Positions 1-8,205 of a stretch of 64,000 bases of DNA are shown here, piece after piece (position 1 is the stretch's first letter; every line of letters begins with the position of its first letter). A program made the translations under genes and the position numbers. This stretch comes from Oscillatoria princeps RMCB-10 (GTDB lineage: Bacteria; Cyanobacteriota; Cyanobacteriia; Cyanobacteriales; Oscillatoriaceae). The notes below the pieces were generated by a model. That model had not been told where the DNA came from, searched no databases, and was given only the letters and a program-made list of their open reading frames with translations. The DNA lies in NCBI GenBank assembly GCA_019359235.1, contig JAHHHT010000008.1, forward strand, positions 62,001 to 126,000, written 5' to 3'.

Positions 1-675
1 GTCATTAATTTTGACTCCCGCCGAGCATTTGAGGGCCATTCCGCCACTGGCTAGAAGGTTGCAATTGCTATCGGCTTTGATTTCGCAATTTTGCTGGGCT
101 TTGAAGCTGAGGTTTTTGGCTTCAAGAGCGATATCCCCATCGCTGCTTTTGATGGTAATTTTGCCCTTGGCCTCAATGGTGATGTCTTTTTCTACTTTAA
201 TGCTGAGGGTATTCTCCTTGGAATCGATAACAATCTGATTTTTTTCCGTGCGGTCGCGAATCACAATCTGCTCTTGGCCTTCAGTATCATCCAAAATAAT
301 CTGGTGGCCACTGCGAGACTTAATCAGGCGGCGGTTGTTTTTGCCATCGCTATTCGTCTCGGGCGGCTTGTCCTCGCCATTCCACACCGCCCCCAAAATA
401 TAGGGAGATTCGATATCGCCGTGGGCGAAGGCCACCAGCACCTCGTCATTGACGTCCGGCAAAAAGTAAATGCCCATTTTTTTGCCGGCCATCGGAGTCA
501 GCACCCGCGCCCAGTAGCTCTCATCTTTGTCAGAAAGCCAGGGAAATTTTACCTTAACTCGCCCCAACCCCTCCTCATCTTTATTGTTGGTGACAATTCC
601 AACTGTCACGCCATAAAAACGCCCCTCGCGTTCCGGTGCGGCCAAAAGTTCCGACAGCATGCTGATTCCCATCAT
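1..675 (-). CDS. Contractile injection system spike protein, gpV/VgrG-like (3' end beyond window)
   Basis: About 225 codons are visible; the frame is open to base 1, so the C-terminus is missing. Residues about 15-110 form a gp5/VgrG-type OB domain (FYGVTVGIVTNNKDEEGLGR, then KVKFPWLSD, YWARVLTPMAG and LPDVNDEVLVAF; ILGAVWNG follows). After RSGHQIILDD come short alternating strands (ITIEAKGKITIKSSDGDIAL), the usual triangular beta-helix of a spike. Known role of the family: the piercing spike under the baseplate hub. The start is ATG at 675-673; it overlaps the TGA of the hub gene in an ATGA, and AAGGAG lies 9 nt upstream. Afp8/Pvc8-type systems carry hub and spike on one chain; here they are two coupled genes. 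Family assignment is firm; cargo or PAAR tip cannot be seen. Confidence 0.9.
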   Translation of the reverse strand, partial: MMGISMLSELLAAPEREGRFYGVTVGIVTNNKDEEGLGRVKVKFPWLSDKDESYWARVLTPMAGKKMGIYFLPDVNDEVLVAFAHGDIESPYILGAVWNGEDKPPETNSDGKNNRRLIKSRSGHQIILDDTEGQEQIVIRDRTEKNQIVIDSKENTLSIKVEKDITIEAKGKITIKSSDGDIALEAKNLSFKAQQNCEIKADSNCNLLASGGMALKCSAGVKIND

Positions 676-1742
676 GTGGCATTTCTCCTTACCGAAAATT
701 CGGTGCGGTAACCGCGATCTTGCGAATAGGTGTGGGTGGCGGAGATAACGTAATATAGTCCGCTGAAGCGCTTGCCGGCTCCCGCAATTTCAATCACCTT
801 GCCGGCTCGCACGTCTGGCTGTCCGGCGCAAATTCCTTCGCCTGTGACATAAGCCAGTGCCATCTCGTTAAACTGCCCCATTGCTATCTGGTCAGCTTCT
901 GCCTGAGTGGCTGCGGGTTCGCTAACAATCACGTTAGTGGCTTTGCCAAAAGCTTTGTTGGCTTCTTTTGGCCCGCTGGTGGAGCCTTTCATTGTCGTTG
1001 TCTCGCTGCCGGCACCGGCTTTGCCAATCAGCGCTTTTTTCTGTTTGGGGTTCCAGCTGTGCACCTCTACTTGGCCAACTTGGTTCATGGCGCTCATTCG
1101 AGGTGTGAATTCTATTATATCCTCATCCCATTTCAACGTCAATACCTTTTGACTATTATTTTGGTGGGGCCGGAAGAGCAGGGTTTTGTTTTCCACAGCG
1201 ACTTCGTATCCAATCCGCCCAGCCCTTTCCTGTAAAAACTCCAGATCGGTTTGGTTCGCCTGCAGCACATAATCCAGCTTCACCTTGGTATCTTTGACTT
1301 GGGCAGTCAGTCCCCGCTCTCTGGCAATCTGGCCGGCAATGTCGCTGTCTTTCATTTTAGTAAAGGAGCGGGTTTTGCGACCCCTGCTCAGCCGGTGGCG
1401 CAAGTCGTACCCGCGCACAACAAGCCGGGGAACCTCTTCCCGATAAAATTCCGGCTCCAAACCGGCAATCTCCCCCACCATCAAGGTTTTTAAATTGTTT
1501 TTATACCCCATCTGGAGTTCGACCTGATTGCCCACATCGAACAGGGCGCTGTCCGACCAGGTAACTTTGCCTTTAATGGTGTCCCAGTTCACCATTTCCA
1601 GAGCAAACATCCCCAGTGCCTCCAAATCTTCTGACACCGTGGCCGACATCAGATCGGCTTCTGCGTTTAAAGGCAGGCGGGTGCCTTTAATCAGGACTTG
1701 GATTTGAGGGACAAGTAACTGGACATCGCTGGGTTTAGGCAT
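672..1742 (-). CDS. Baseplate hub protein, phage late-control gpD / gp27-like
   Basis: A 356-aa protein matching the gpD/gp27 hub fold that forms the ring between inner tube and spike. Visible family traits are the N-terminal beta domain (QIQVLIKGTRLPLNAEADL), a central RLVVRGYDLRHRLSRGRKTR stretch with FTKMKDSDIAGQIARE, and QTDLEFLQERAGRIGYEVAV, which is typical of the second hub domain. The end (YYVISATHTYSQDRGYRTEF) is the standard hub C-terminus. It ends in a 4-nt overlap with the spike gene and starts 8 nt after the LysM adaptor, so it is translationally coupled on both sides. In many injection systems this domain is fused to the spike; here it is separate, as in phage P2. Confidence 0.9.
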   Translation of the reverse strand: MPKPSDVQLLVPQIQVLIKGTRLPLNAEADLMSATVSEDLEALGMFALEMVNWDTIKGKVTWSDSALFDVGNQVELQMGYKNNLKTLMVGEIAGLEPEFYREEVPRLVVRGYDLRHRLSRGRKTRSFTKMKDSDIAGQIARERGLTAQVKDTKVKLDYVLQANQTDLEFLQERAGRIGYEVAVENKTLLFRPHQNNSQKVLTLKWDEDIIEFTPRMSAMNQVGQVEVHSWNPKQKKALIGKAGAGSETTTMKGSTSGPKEANKAFGKATNVIVSEPAATQAEADQIAMGQFNEMALAYVTGEGICAGQPDVRAGKVIEIAGAGKRFSGLYYVISATHTYSQDRGYRTEFSVRRNAT

Positions 1743-1750
1743 AGCAGTTT

Positions 1751-2392
1751 TTACCTTGTGCTGGTGGCGCTGCCGGCCCGCAGGGGGGGCACGGTCAGGA
1801 TTTGACCGGGGGTGATGGCACGCGGGTTAGAAATCTTGTTGGCATCAGCAATCACCCGCCAGAGGGAGGGGTCACTGTATTCTTCAGCGGCGATACTGCT
1901 GAGGGTTTCTCCCCGCCGCACAATGCGAGTCGGGTCGTCAATTGGGTTCTGACTTTTTTGCTTGTACTCTGGGGGAACCCACTCTTCAAAGGTGCAATTC
2001 AGTTTTGCCCGAACAGGGGTGCCATCTTCGAGAAAATGAGTGAGCGTCTTGCTGACTTGTTTCAAAAATCCCTGCAAAAACCAGACACTGCCCTTTCCCC
2101 ACATCAACCGGCACAGGGGCGGTCTGTTCAATTTTCCCTTTTTGCGGGTGAGGTTGTAGATGGTTTTGGTGTAGCGCTGCACGTCTTCCGGCCCAGATTT
2201 ACCCAGAGTTGTGTCGAAGAACAATTCGATGGTTAAGGTAGCCGGTTCCTCGCCGCCAACCAGCTGGCCTTCCTTGACCGTTCCCCCAGACCGGCTGATC
2301 TGAATTTGCTGGGGATTGAACAGGACTTCGACAGGTCTGCCAAATGTTGGATAGTTTTCTTCTATGGCAATTTTTAGTTTCTCTAGCGCCAT
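1751..2392 (-). CDS. CIS tube-baseplate adaptor with C-terminal LysM domain (Afp7/Pvc7-like)
   Basis: 213 aa. Residues about 1-150 resemble the CIS tube-protein family (KLKIAIEENYPTFGRPVEVL, FNPQQIQISRSGG, LTIELFFDTT, PPLCRLMWGKGSVWFLQGFL). Residues about 155-205 are a LysM module (RIVRRGETLSSIAAEEY, then WRVIADANKI and PGQILTVPPL). In Afp/PVC particles this protein joins the inner tube to the baseplate hub, and the LysM part binds within the baseplate rather than to peptidoglycan (family knowledge). The start ATG lies inside the last codons of the proline-rich gene (10-nt overlap). Length and domain order are normal for the family. Confidence 0.9.
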   Translation of the reverse strand: MALEKLKIAIEENYPTFGRPVEVLFNPQQIQISRSGGTVKEGQLVGGEEPATLTIELFFDTTLGKSGPEDVQRYTKTIYNLTRKKGKLNRPPLCRLMWGKGSVWFLQGFLKQVSKTLTHFLEDGTPVRAKLNCTFEEWVPPEYKQKSQNPIDDPTRIVRRGETLSSIAAEEYSDPSLWRVIADANKISNPRAITPGQILTVPPLRAGSATSTR

Positions 2393-3966
2393 TGTCCGCG
2401 CCCCCTTCGCTCATTTTCGATTGTTAACCGCCGCATGAGTTTTCGCTCTATTTTGTCTGCCAGTTCGTCGGTGTCAATTTTTGCCGGCTTCTCCGTTTCA
2501 GGCGCAATATTTCGCTCTGCCTGAGCCCCCGATACTGGGGGAAGTCTGGCCGGTGTCTGCTGGGAAGCTGCAGTTTTCGCAGCGCTCCCGGTCCCTGGAC
2601 TGTGCGGCGCAGAAGCCAGAGGCTGGCTGCTATTTGCTTCTCGTCTCTGTCCCGCCAGCGCGGGGGGGACAGACAGCACCAGCGGCGTCCCCGCTCCAGT
2701 CGGGCCAGCTGCCGGTCGCCCTGCCACCACCGGCAGCGGCGAGGGTGTGCGAATCTCAGGTGGCATTGCTGTAATTGCCGGGGAACCCACTGTTGCATTC
2801 CCAGCAGCCAGGTTTCTCAGCAGCGGACCCGACAGCTGCTGTGCCGCCTGCGCTCCAGTGGAAACCCGCACCACCGGCACAGGCGTTGAGCTTTGGCCAA
2901 TTGCCGGCAGCCGACTGTCCCGCACTGCCCGAATTTCCGGGGGTAGGGGCGATTCCCCTGGGGAGAAGCTCTCGCCAAAAACCCTCGCAACTGGCAATAC
3001 CCGATCGGTGTCCAGCACTTGCGGCGCGAGGTTGCTCCCGGAGGTGAATTTCGCCGGCACAACCGGCAGTGGACTAGCTTGTGTGCGAGCTGGCTGTGAG
3101 TTAGCTTTGGCTGCAGCACCACCCGGTGGTTGGGCGTACACTGCCGGCAAGAGTCCCGCCTGCGCTTCTGGGCCCTGCACCGGCTGGCTCACCACCACCG
3201 GCAGGGGCGAAGGTTCAGCAGTGCCGGTCGGGGTTGGGGGTTGGCTCACCACCACCGGCAGGGGCGAACTGGACACTTGAGGAGTGCCGGTCGGAGTTGG
3301 GGTTTGGCTCACCACCACCGGCAGGGGCGAACTGGACACTTGAGGAGTGCCGGTCGGAGTTGGGGTTTGGCTCACCACCACCGGCAGTGGCGAACTGGAC
3401 ACTTGAGGAGTGCCGGTCGGAGTTGGGGTTTGGCTGGCCACCACCGGCAGGGGCGAACTGGACACTTGAGGAGTGCCGGTAGCAGCTGCAGGTTCGGCAG
3501 AGACTGCCGGCAACAGTCCCGACTGCGCTGGAGGGCGCTGCACCGGCTGGCTGGGCGCAACCGGCAGCGGCGAAGGTTCAGCAGTGCCGGTGGCCTCGGA
3601 CGCCCCCGCCCCACCCGCTGCAGGGGCGAATTTCGCCTGTACAGTCGGGGTTGCGACGCGCTGAGAGACTTGTGCCGGCGCGACAGCAGCGCCTGATGGA
3701 TTTGCCGGTTCCCGTAGCTGTTGGGCGTAGACAATCGGCACCTGACCGGCTGAGAGCTCCCTGACGCCAGCCCAGCGCCCCTCCAGCTGGCTCAGCAACG
3801 GCAGCCGATTGGCGAAACCCTGCCACCGCGAAATAATTCTTCTCGCTAGCGTGGACGTGTCAATTATCCCCGGTTTCACCAGAGGGCGCATCAGCCGGTC
3901 TTGAAACCGCCGGTCGATAGCTTCTTGCCAATTCGGCTCAGTCAGGGGCGGCTTGATGTCAGACAT
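2383..3966 (-). CDS. Proline-rich repeat protein of the injection-system operon
   Basis: 527 aa. Only the ends look folded: N-terminus about 1-85 (PNWQEAIDRRFQDRLMRPLV, ISRWQGFANRLPLLSQLEGR) and a basic helical C-terminus about 495-527 (DELADKIERKLMRRLTIENE). Between them lies a Pro/Ser/Thr/Ala/Gln/Val-rich segment in which SPLPVV(V)SQ recurs, with four near-identical 21-residue units. It has no signal peptide, no membrane span and very few Cys residues. It overlaps the tube gene upstream (8 nt) and the LysM adaptor downstream (10 nt), so it is part of the operon. Its place between tube and adaptor fits a tail-assembly, tape-measure-like or surface-linker role, but that is inference; the sequence does not assign a function. 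Confidence 0.75.
   Translation of the reverse strand: MSDIKPPLTEPNWQEAIDRRFQDRLMRPLVKPGIIDTSTLARRIISRWQGFANRLPLLSQLEGRWAGVRELSAGQVPIVYAQQLREPANPSGAAVAPAQVSQRVATPTVQAKFAPAAGGAGASEATGTAEPSPLPVAPSQPVQRPPAQSGLLPAVSAEPAAATGTPQVSSSPLPVVASQTPTPTGTPQVSSSPLPVVVSQTPTPTGTPQVSSSPLPVVVSQTPTPTGTPQVSSSPLPVVVSQPPTPTGTAEPSPLPVVVSQPVQGPEAQAGLLPAVYAQPPGGAAAKANSQPARTQASPLPVVPAKFTSGSNLAPQVLDTDRVLPVARVFGESFSPGESPLPPEIRAVRDSRLPAIGQSSTPVPVVRVSTGAQAAQQLSGPLLRNLAAGNATVGSPAITAMPPEIRTPSPLPVVAGRPAAGPTGAGTPLVLSVPPALAGQRREANSSQPLASAPHSPGTGSAAKTAASQQTPARLPPVSGAQAERNIAPETEKPAKIDTDELADKIERKLMRRLTIENERRGRGQWR
3201..3514. repeat. 63-bp in-frame tandem repeat inside the proline-rich CIS gene
   Basis: Units start at 3263, 3326, 3389 and 3452 and are almost identical over 63 bp; flanking copies are partial. 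Each encodes 21 residues on the minus strand (core GTPQVSSSPLPVVVSQTPTP). Near-identity at DNA level points to recent slippage or unequal exchange, so copy number may differ between strains. Confidence 0.85.
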
Positions 3967-4468
3967 ACCCCAAACCCAAACTCAAGAAAGGTTGCTTGTC
4001 AATTCCCTGGTGAACCAGTTCCACTCGCTCTACCGCCACCTCAGTCGCATTATTGGCATTAAACTGAGGCCCTACCCACTTCACAGGATAAGCCTTTTTA
4101 AAATTCCACCACATCACCGGCAGCCGCTGCCGGTTCAGCAACATAATCGTACCATTTTTTTGCTTAATTTTGCCCGTGCTTGCATCGTGATACCAGCGCC
4201 ACAGAGTGTCGATGTCTGTCAGACCGTGGCTCAAAACCAGATTCGGATACGTCGTTCGCTTCGGAAATTGATGGACATATCCATTCACTCCCCCCTCGGC
4301 GTAGGACTCCAGCTCAATCTGGCTTTCCAAACCGCTAACTTCAGTAAATCCCCCTGTCAGCAACCCATCAATTTCTACTAAAAAATTATGGTTCCTGTAG
4401 GGGTCAAAGCGGACTCCCAGCAAGCTAGTTCCTGCAGAAAAGGCTGCATTCATCCCTAAAATTGTCAC
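3959..4468 (-). CDS. Contractile injection system inner tube protein (T4 gp19-like), paralog 1
   Basis: 169 aa of the phage tail tube family. Diagnostic elements are DPYRNHNFLVEIDGLLTGGF followed by TEVSGLESQIELESYAEGG, then FPKRTTYPNLVLSHGLTDID, LWRWYHD and the C-terminal VERVELVHQGI. The protein polymerises into the hexameric inner tube that the sheath drives outward (family knowledge). A second tube gene (5058-5510) lies two genes upstream. This paralog is nearer the LysM adaptor gene, so it may be the baseplate-proximal tube ring; that is inference. Its stop overlaps the ATG of the proline-rich gene by 8 nt. Confidence 0.92.
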   Translation of the reverse strand: MTILGMNAAFSAGTSLLGVRFDPYRNHNFLVEIDGLLTGGFTEVSGLESQIELESYAEGGVNGYVHQFPKRTTYPNLVLSHGLTDIDTLWRWYHDASTGKIKQKNGTIMLLNRQRLPVMWWNFKKAYPVKWVGPQFNANNATEVAVERVELVHQGIDKQPFLSLGLGYV

Positions 4469-4493
4469 AGATTACTCCTCAATCGCTAACGAA

Positions 4494-4667
4494 CTAAGAG
4501 CCAGCCCCTTGCCCCTCATTCAACCTCTGATTGATGCGGGCAATTTCAGCCACCCACTGCAGCCTTTCCCGGTGCGCGAAACCCATGACCTGTTCGTAAG
4601 ACCAGTGAAAGTGATAGGCAATATACGCTACCTCTTCAAGCAGCCGATCTGAAGGGTAGCGAACTAC
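4494..4667 (-). CDS. DUF6760-like small CIS protein, without a canonical start codon
   Basis: 57 codons reading VVRYPSDRLLEEVAYIAYHF, then HWSYEQVMGFAHRERLQW, then VAEIARINQRLN. This matches the small cyanobacterial CIS proteins that pair a YPxxxLxEEVAxIAYHFHW helix with an HRER-W helix. The frame is open upstream only to a TGA inside the previous gene and has no ATG, GTG or TTG before YPSDRL. By comparison with relatives the first residue should lie 2-3 codons before YP, which here is GTA GTT CGC. The GTA overlaps the TAG of the upstream gene, so re-initiation by coupling is possible, or the start codon has mutated. The family sits between tube and gpE-like genes in such operons; its function is not known to me. 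Confidence 0.7.
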   Translation of the reverse strand, partial: VVRYPSDRLLEEVAYIAYHFHWSYEQVMGFAHRERLQWVAEIARINQRLNEGQGAGS

Positions 4668-5029
4668 TCCCCCGCCGGCACAGTTTCCACCTCAAACTCG
4701 CCCTGACAGTGAGGGCAAGTTACCAAAAAGCGGCTGTGTCCGTTTTGGTTAATCCGCTGGTAAAAGTCTTGCAAGTAGACCAAATCGGCAGAGAAAAGGT
4801 TCTCTATAACTTTGGGGTTGATATGCTCAACAGTTCCCAGACGAGTGATGACTCGCGACAGGAGAATTATAACGAGATAGCCAGGATTCGCCCCCACGCG
4901 AGGATCGCGGATGGGTGCGATCTCGTCGTAAGCAGTCGCCAGTCGCATCGCCCCTTCCCGGTGGGTGTTACCCTCCGGATCTACATAGCCTTGCGGGAGA
5001 ACAAAAGGAAACTCAGTCGGCTGCATCAT
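4664..5029 (-). CDS. gpE/gp41-like tail assembly protein of the CIS operon
   Basis: 121 aa. The pattern FPFVLPQGYVDPEGNTHREG, MRLATAYDEIAPI, then ANPGYLVIILLSRVITRLG and NPKVIENLFSADLVYLQDFY matches the small phage tail assembly proteins found in cyanobacterial and actinobacterial CIS operons. A single CPHC pair near residue 109 (VTCPHCQGEFEVE) suggests half a zinc ribbon; a second Cys pair is missing, so metal binding would need a dimer. It begins at the first of two adjacent ATGs and ends in TAG, which overlaps the odd GTA start of the DUF6760-like gene. Role inferred: tube or sheath assembly factor. Confidence 0.8.
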   Translation of the reverse strand: MMQPTEFPFVLPQGYVDPEGNTHREGAMRLATAYDEIAPIRDPRVGANPGYLVIILLSRVITRLGTVEHINPKVIENLFSADLVYLQDFYQRINQNGHSRFLVTCPHCQGEFEVETVPAGE

Positions 5030-5057
5030 AGGTTAAATCTGACTCGAAAAATTCAAG

Positions 5058-5510
5058 TTACGACCACTTATCTACGGTTATTCCTTCGTGGGCTAATTCC
5101 AGAGTTTCCACCGCCACTTCATTAGAGCTGGCATTAAAGTTTGGCCCCGACCAAGTAACGGGCCAGCAGTTGGTCAGGTTCCAGCGGATTTTCTCCTTGC
5201 CGGTGTCATCCAAAAGGACAATCGACACCTCCCGGCGCTCAACATCCCCCTTCATAATCTTAGAGCGCCACTGCCACAGTTCGTCGTTGTTTGTGGTGCC
5301 CCGCTTCAGGGTGATATTGCTATAGGTAATCAGGCCAGGTAATTTCCGCACGGTCAGGGGGTCAGTACCTTCTCGATATTCGCCAGCAGTCTGGGTCGAG
5401 TTCAGCCCCGAACACTCCCGGAAGCCGGCGTGAATGATACCGTTCCACTCCACATAAAAGTTATAAGTTGCGTAGGGATCTGGTCTGTGCGGGGGTTTAA
5501 TGTCGGGCAT
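5058..5510 (-). CDS. Contractile injection system inner tube protein, paralog 2
   Basis: 150 aa starting at MPDIKPPHRPDPYATYNFYV, with AGGAG 6 nt before the ATG. A longer reading frame to 5633 exists, but its first 41 codons run through a palindromic repeat and are not protein-like. Tube signatures are VEWNGIIHAGFRECSGLNS, LTVRKLPGLITYSNITLKRG, ELWQWRSKIMKGDVERREV and VAVETLELAHEGITVDKW. This is probably the major tube subunit, because it lies just behind the two sheath genes with its own strong ribosome site (inference). It differs clearly from the other tube protein, so the two are not a recent duplicate. Confidence 0.92.
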   Translation of the reverse strand: MPDIKPPHRPDPYATYNFYVEWNGIIHAGFRECSGLNSTQTAGEYREGTDPLTVRKLPGLITYSNITLKRGTTNNDELWQWRSKIMKGDVERREVSIVLLDDTGKEKIRWNLTNCWPVTWSGPNFNASSNEVAVETLELAHEGITVDKWS

Positions 5511-5560
5511 ATTAGCTCCTTGAACTAACGATTGAGAACAAAGCTGTTGCGCATCCCCTC

Positions 5561-5584
5561 GTTCCCAGGCTCCGCCTGGGAACG
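5561..5584. repeat. Palindromic repeat GTTCCCAGGC-N-GCCTGGGAAC
   Basis: An interrupted palindrome (GTTCCCAGGCTCCGCCTGGG plus AAC) between the sheath and tube genes. A near-identical copy with a different centre lies at 45339-45363. It is a dispersed REP-like element that can form a hairpin in the operon mRNA. Confidence 0.75.
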
Positions 5585-5740
5585 CCGCTGTGGAGGCTCT
5601 GACTTGAAAATAGTCTTGTAGTGCCGATGGCACTGTGATCGCCCCGCCCCCGGGACAATTTTCATCGGTGGCGGTGTGCGCAGTTCATCGTGACTGCCTC
5701 CTTTCAAGACACAAGCAGCATTATTAGCCTAACAGCTTAA

Positions 5741-6898
5741 CTATTGAGACAAACTGGTTTGGGTCATGCTGACCCCCGTGGTGCCGTGGATGAGGCGAAC
5801 GACGATAAATTCGTTGGGAATAGTGGGAGCCAGTCCAATTTCTGTCACCACTGTCCCGGCATCGCGCACTTCCGGCGGGTTGGTTTCGGCGTCGCACTTG
5901 ATGTAGAATGCTTCTTGGGGAATGGTGCCTTTAAGCGCCCCTCGCTCCAGCAAAGACTGGAAGTAGGCTGTTAATTCCCGCTCAATGCGCACCCACAACC
6001 TGTAGTCATTTGGCTCGAAGGCAACACCGGCTAGATTGCGTTCAATCCAGCGACCGGCAGTTAAGAATAATCGCCGCACGTTGATGTAACGCCAAATTGG
6101 ATCGGAACTCAAAGTTCGGGCTCCCCAGATGCGGATACCGCGACCTCTGAACGCACGCAGGCAATTGACACCGGCGACTTCGCTTTCAGGATTGAGAGCG
6201 ATAAAATCTGTGTCAGACAAGTTAACCTGCAAGTCCACCACCCCTTCCAGGAGGTAGTTAGCCGGTGCCTGGTGCACGCCAACGTCGCTATCGCTGCGAG
6301 CGTAAACACCGGCAATGTGACCGCAAGGCGGCATGTAGGAACCGCTTTCTATCTTAATCCAGGGGAAGTACAGGGCAGCATTGGCACTGCCTAGCTGCTG
6401 CCGGTGTTGCAAAATTTCCGGTATCTGCGCCGCAGCAAAAAGGCTCGGAGAATCTAGGATAGCAAAGCGATCTCCCATTCGATCGCAATGCTCCAGAATA
6501 GCCGCCTGCATCTGTCGCACCAAATCTGTGGCTGGGTTCCCCCCCACAATGTCTGGCGCACAAATTAAGTCAACCGCATCCAGAGACTCCAATTCTTGCA
6601 GCGCCTTGGATAGCGCCGCCTCTGGCGAAATATCCTCCTCCTCAGAGAGGCGAACCGCATAGCAAAGACTGCCGCCATTACTGAAGAAACCTTCTACAGC
6701 ACGGTACAGGTAGCCTTCTGGCAGTGGCTGGCCAAAAGTTTCCGCAAACTGAGGCCAAAGAGTCAGTCTCTGGGCTTCATTAACCGGCCCTTTCTCTGCG
6801 AAGCCGAGGAATGCCGGCACCCCTGCGATCAGTTCTGGGGGGGGTGCCGGAAAGATTTCCTCTCTGTAAACACCGGGAATTTTCTGCTGGGACACCAT
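5741..6898 (-). CDS. Tail sheath protein, paralog 1
   Basis: 385 aa. The sheath N-terminus is intact (IPGVYREEIFPAPPPELIAG, VPAFLGFAEKGP), followed by YRAVEGFFSNGGSLCYAVRL and the C-terminal sheath domain with INVRRLFLTAGRWIERNLAG, FEPNDYRLWVRIERELTAYF, FYIKCDAETNPPEVRDAGTV and EFIVVRLIHGTTG. Sheath subunits contract and push the tube through the target membrane (family knowledge). Compared with the second sheath gene it lacks the Ala/Thr-rich N-terminal insertion. Two or three sheath paralogs per operon is common in eCIS, one often forming the baseplate-proximal ring. Confidence 0.93.
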   Translation of the reverse strand: MVSQQKIPGVYREEIFPAPPPELIAGVPAFLGFAEKGPVNEAQRLTLWPQFAETFGQPLPEGYLYRAVEGFFSNGGSLCYAVRLSEEEDISPEAALSKALQELESLDAVDLICAPDIVGGNPATDLVRQMQAAILEHCDRMGDRFAILDSPSLFAAAQIPEILQHRQQLGSANAALYFPWIKIESGSYMPPCGHIAGVYARSDSDVGVHQAPANYLLEGVVDLQVNLSDTDFIALNPESEVAGVNCLRAFRGRGIRIWGARTLSSDPIWRYINVRRLFLTAGRWIERNLAGVAFEPNDYRLWVRIERELTAYFQSLLERGALKGTIPQEAFYIKCDAETNPPEVRDAGTVVTEIGLAPTIPNEFIVVRLIHGTTGVSMTQTSLSQ

Positions 6899-6923
6899 AC
6901 AAATTTGATTTTATCCTGCAACG

Positions 6924-6982
6924 GGACAGGCAAGATGCCTGTCCTACGGGACTGGCAAGATGCCTGTCCTGCGGGGGCATTT
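6924..6982. repeat. Two copies of a REP-like palindrome between the sheath genes
   Basis: The element GACAGGCAAGATGCCTGTCC occurs twice in direct order with a short GGGACT-type join. The same family (GACAGGC-ARRNY-GCCTGTCC) is found at 30533-30555 and, in frame, inside two CHAT genes near 48960 and 59745. Each copy can form a hairpin and may tune read-through from the first to the second sheath gene. Confidence 0.8.
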
Positions 6983-7008
6983 GAAAACCACCATAGCAAC
7001 AATTAGCC

Positions 7009-8205
7009 TCAGCTCCCACCCGGACCCGCCCACTGGCTAATCCGGAAGATGACGAATTCAGCCGGCTTGACGACCGCTACGCCAATTACAGCAACAACCT
7101 GACCCTGCTCCCGCACTTCCGGGGGGTTAGTTTCTTCATCGCACTTGACAAAAAAGGCTTGTTCTGGACTGCTGCCAAACAGCGCACCGGTGCGCCAGAC
7201 CGTCATCAGAAAAGCCGTCAGGTTCCGGCGAATTTTCGCCCACAGATCCGGAGAGTTTGGCTCAAAGACAGCCCACCCCGTCCCTTCGTCAATCGACTCG
7301 CGGATGTAGTTGAACAGCCGGCGGACGTTAATGTATTTAAACTCCCCGTTGGCGTCGCCGCCCAGGGTGCGTGCCCCCCAAACGCGGATATTGCCGTTGA
7401 GGCTCCGGATGCAGTTGATGCCTGCTGGGTTCAGACCGTCCTGGTTAGCTTTACTGATATTGTACTTCAGTCCAACTGCACCCATAACAGTTTCGTTGGC
7501 AGGCGCTTTGTAGACGCCCCTTTGCGTGTCTACGCGAGCGTATATCCCTGCAATGTGACCGCTGGGGGGTACATAAATTTCGCTCTTGCTAGCGGGATCG
7601 AAAACCTGAATCCACGGCAAGTACAGCGCTGCATAATCTGAGTCGAAAGGCTTGAGCGTACTTACTAAAGAAGCGCTGCTCAAATCCACGGCATCAGGAC
7701 TGTCCAGGATGGCAAAGCGATCTCCCAGCTTTTCGCAGTGGTCTTTGACCGCAGTCAGGCCGGTTTTGCTTGTCAAGCCAGGAGCCGCAACTATGGCAAT
7801 TTCATCAATCCCCTCGAAACTTTCTAGCGCTGCTGCCAGTTCGCTCTCAGCGCTCACCTTTACAGCATAGCAGCGCGTGCCCCCGTTCCTGAAAAAGCCG
7901 TAGACTGCATGAACAAAAGTATTTTGCGCCGCGTCTGTTCCAGAAAAGTCGCCAAAAAACTTCTTAAACTCCGCGAAATTAGTACAGAGTTTAACTTCAC
8001 CGCTGGCTGCTAAGTCTGAACTTACTGTAGCGGTAGCTGTGCCGCCTGCAGGAGCAGTAGCAGTAGGTGTTGTGGTTGTGGCTGGGACTGCTGCGGGAAT
8101 CAGCCCAATGAATCCTGCTGTACTCGTACCCACCCCAGCTAGTGGAGCCGTTCCTGAAGGAACTTCCTCAACATAAACGCCCGGGGATAAATAGGTTGTT
8201 GGCAT
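7009..8205 (-). CDS. Tail sheath protein, paralog 2 (probably major sheath)
   Basis: 398 aa beginning MPTTYLSPGVYVEEVPSGTA, the classical sheath start. An Ala/Thr/Pro-rich insertion (residues about 38-62) follows PLAGVGTSTAGFIGLIP. The C-terminal domain is complete: NCIRSLNGNIRVWGARTLGG, YINVRRLFNYIRESIDEGTG, WAVFEPNSPDLWAKIRRNLT, FFVKCDEETNPPEVREQGQV and EFVIFRISQWAGPGG. It is the first sheath gene read after the terminator and beta-sandwich genes and has the most canonical sequence, so I infer it is the main sheath subunit. Sequence identity to the other sheath gene is moderate, with an identical order of motifs. Confidence 0.93.
   Translation of the reverse strand: MPTTYLSPGVYVEEVPSGTAPLAGVGTSTAGFIGLIPAAVPATTTTPTATAPAGGTATATVSSDLAASGEVKLCTNFAEFKKFFGDFSGTDAAQNTFVHAVYGFFRNGGTRCYAVKVSAESELAAALESFEGIDEIAIVAAPGLTSKTGLTAVKDHCEKLGDRFAILDSPDAVDLSSASLVSTLKPFDSDYAALYLPWIQVFDPASKSEIYVPPSGHIAGIYARVDTQRGVYKAPANETVMGAVGLKYNISKANQDGLNPAGINCIRSLNGNIRVWGARTLGGDANGEFKYINVRRLFNYIRESIDEGTGWAVFEPNSPDLWAKIRRNLTAFLMTVWRTGALFGSSPEQAFFVKCDEETNPPEVREQGQVVAVIGVAVVKPAEFVIFRISQWAGPGGS

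Noticed and set aside
91-711. 206-aa open frame on the plus strand
   Set aside because: It is antisense to the spike gene, whose minus-strand frame has clear OB-fold and beta-helix motifs.
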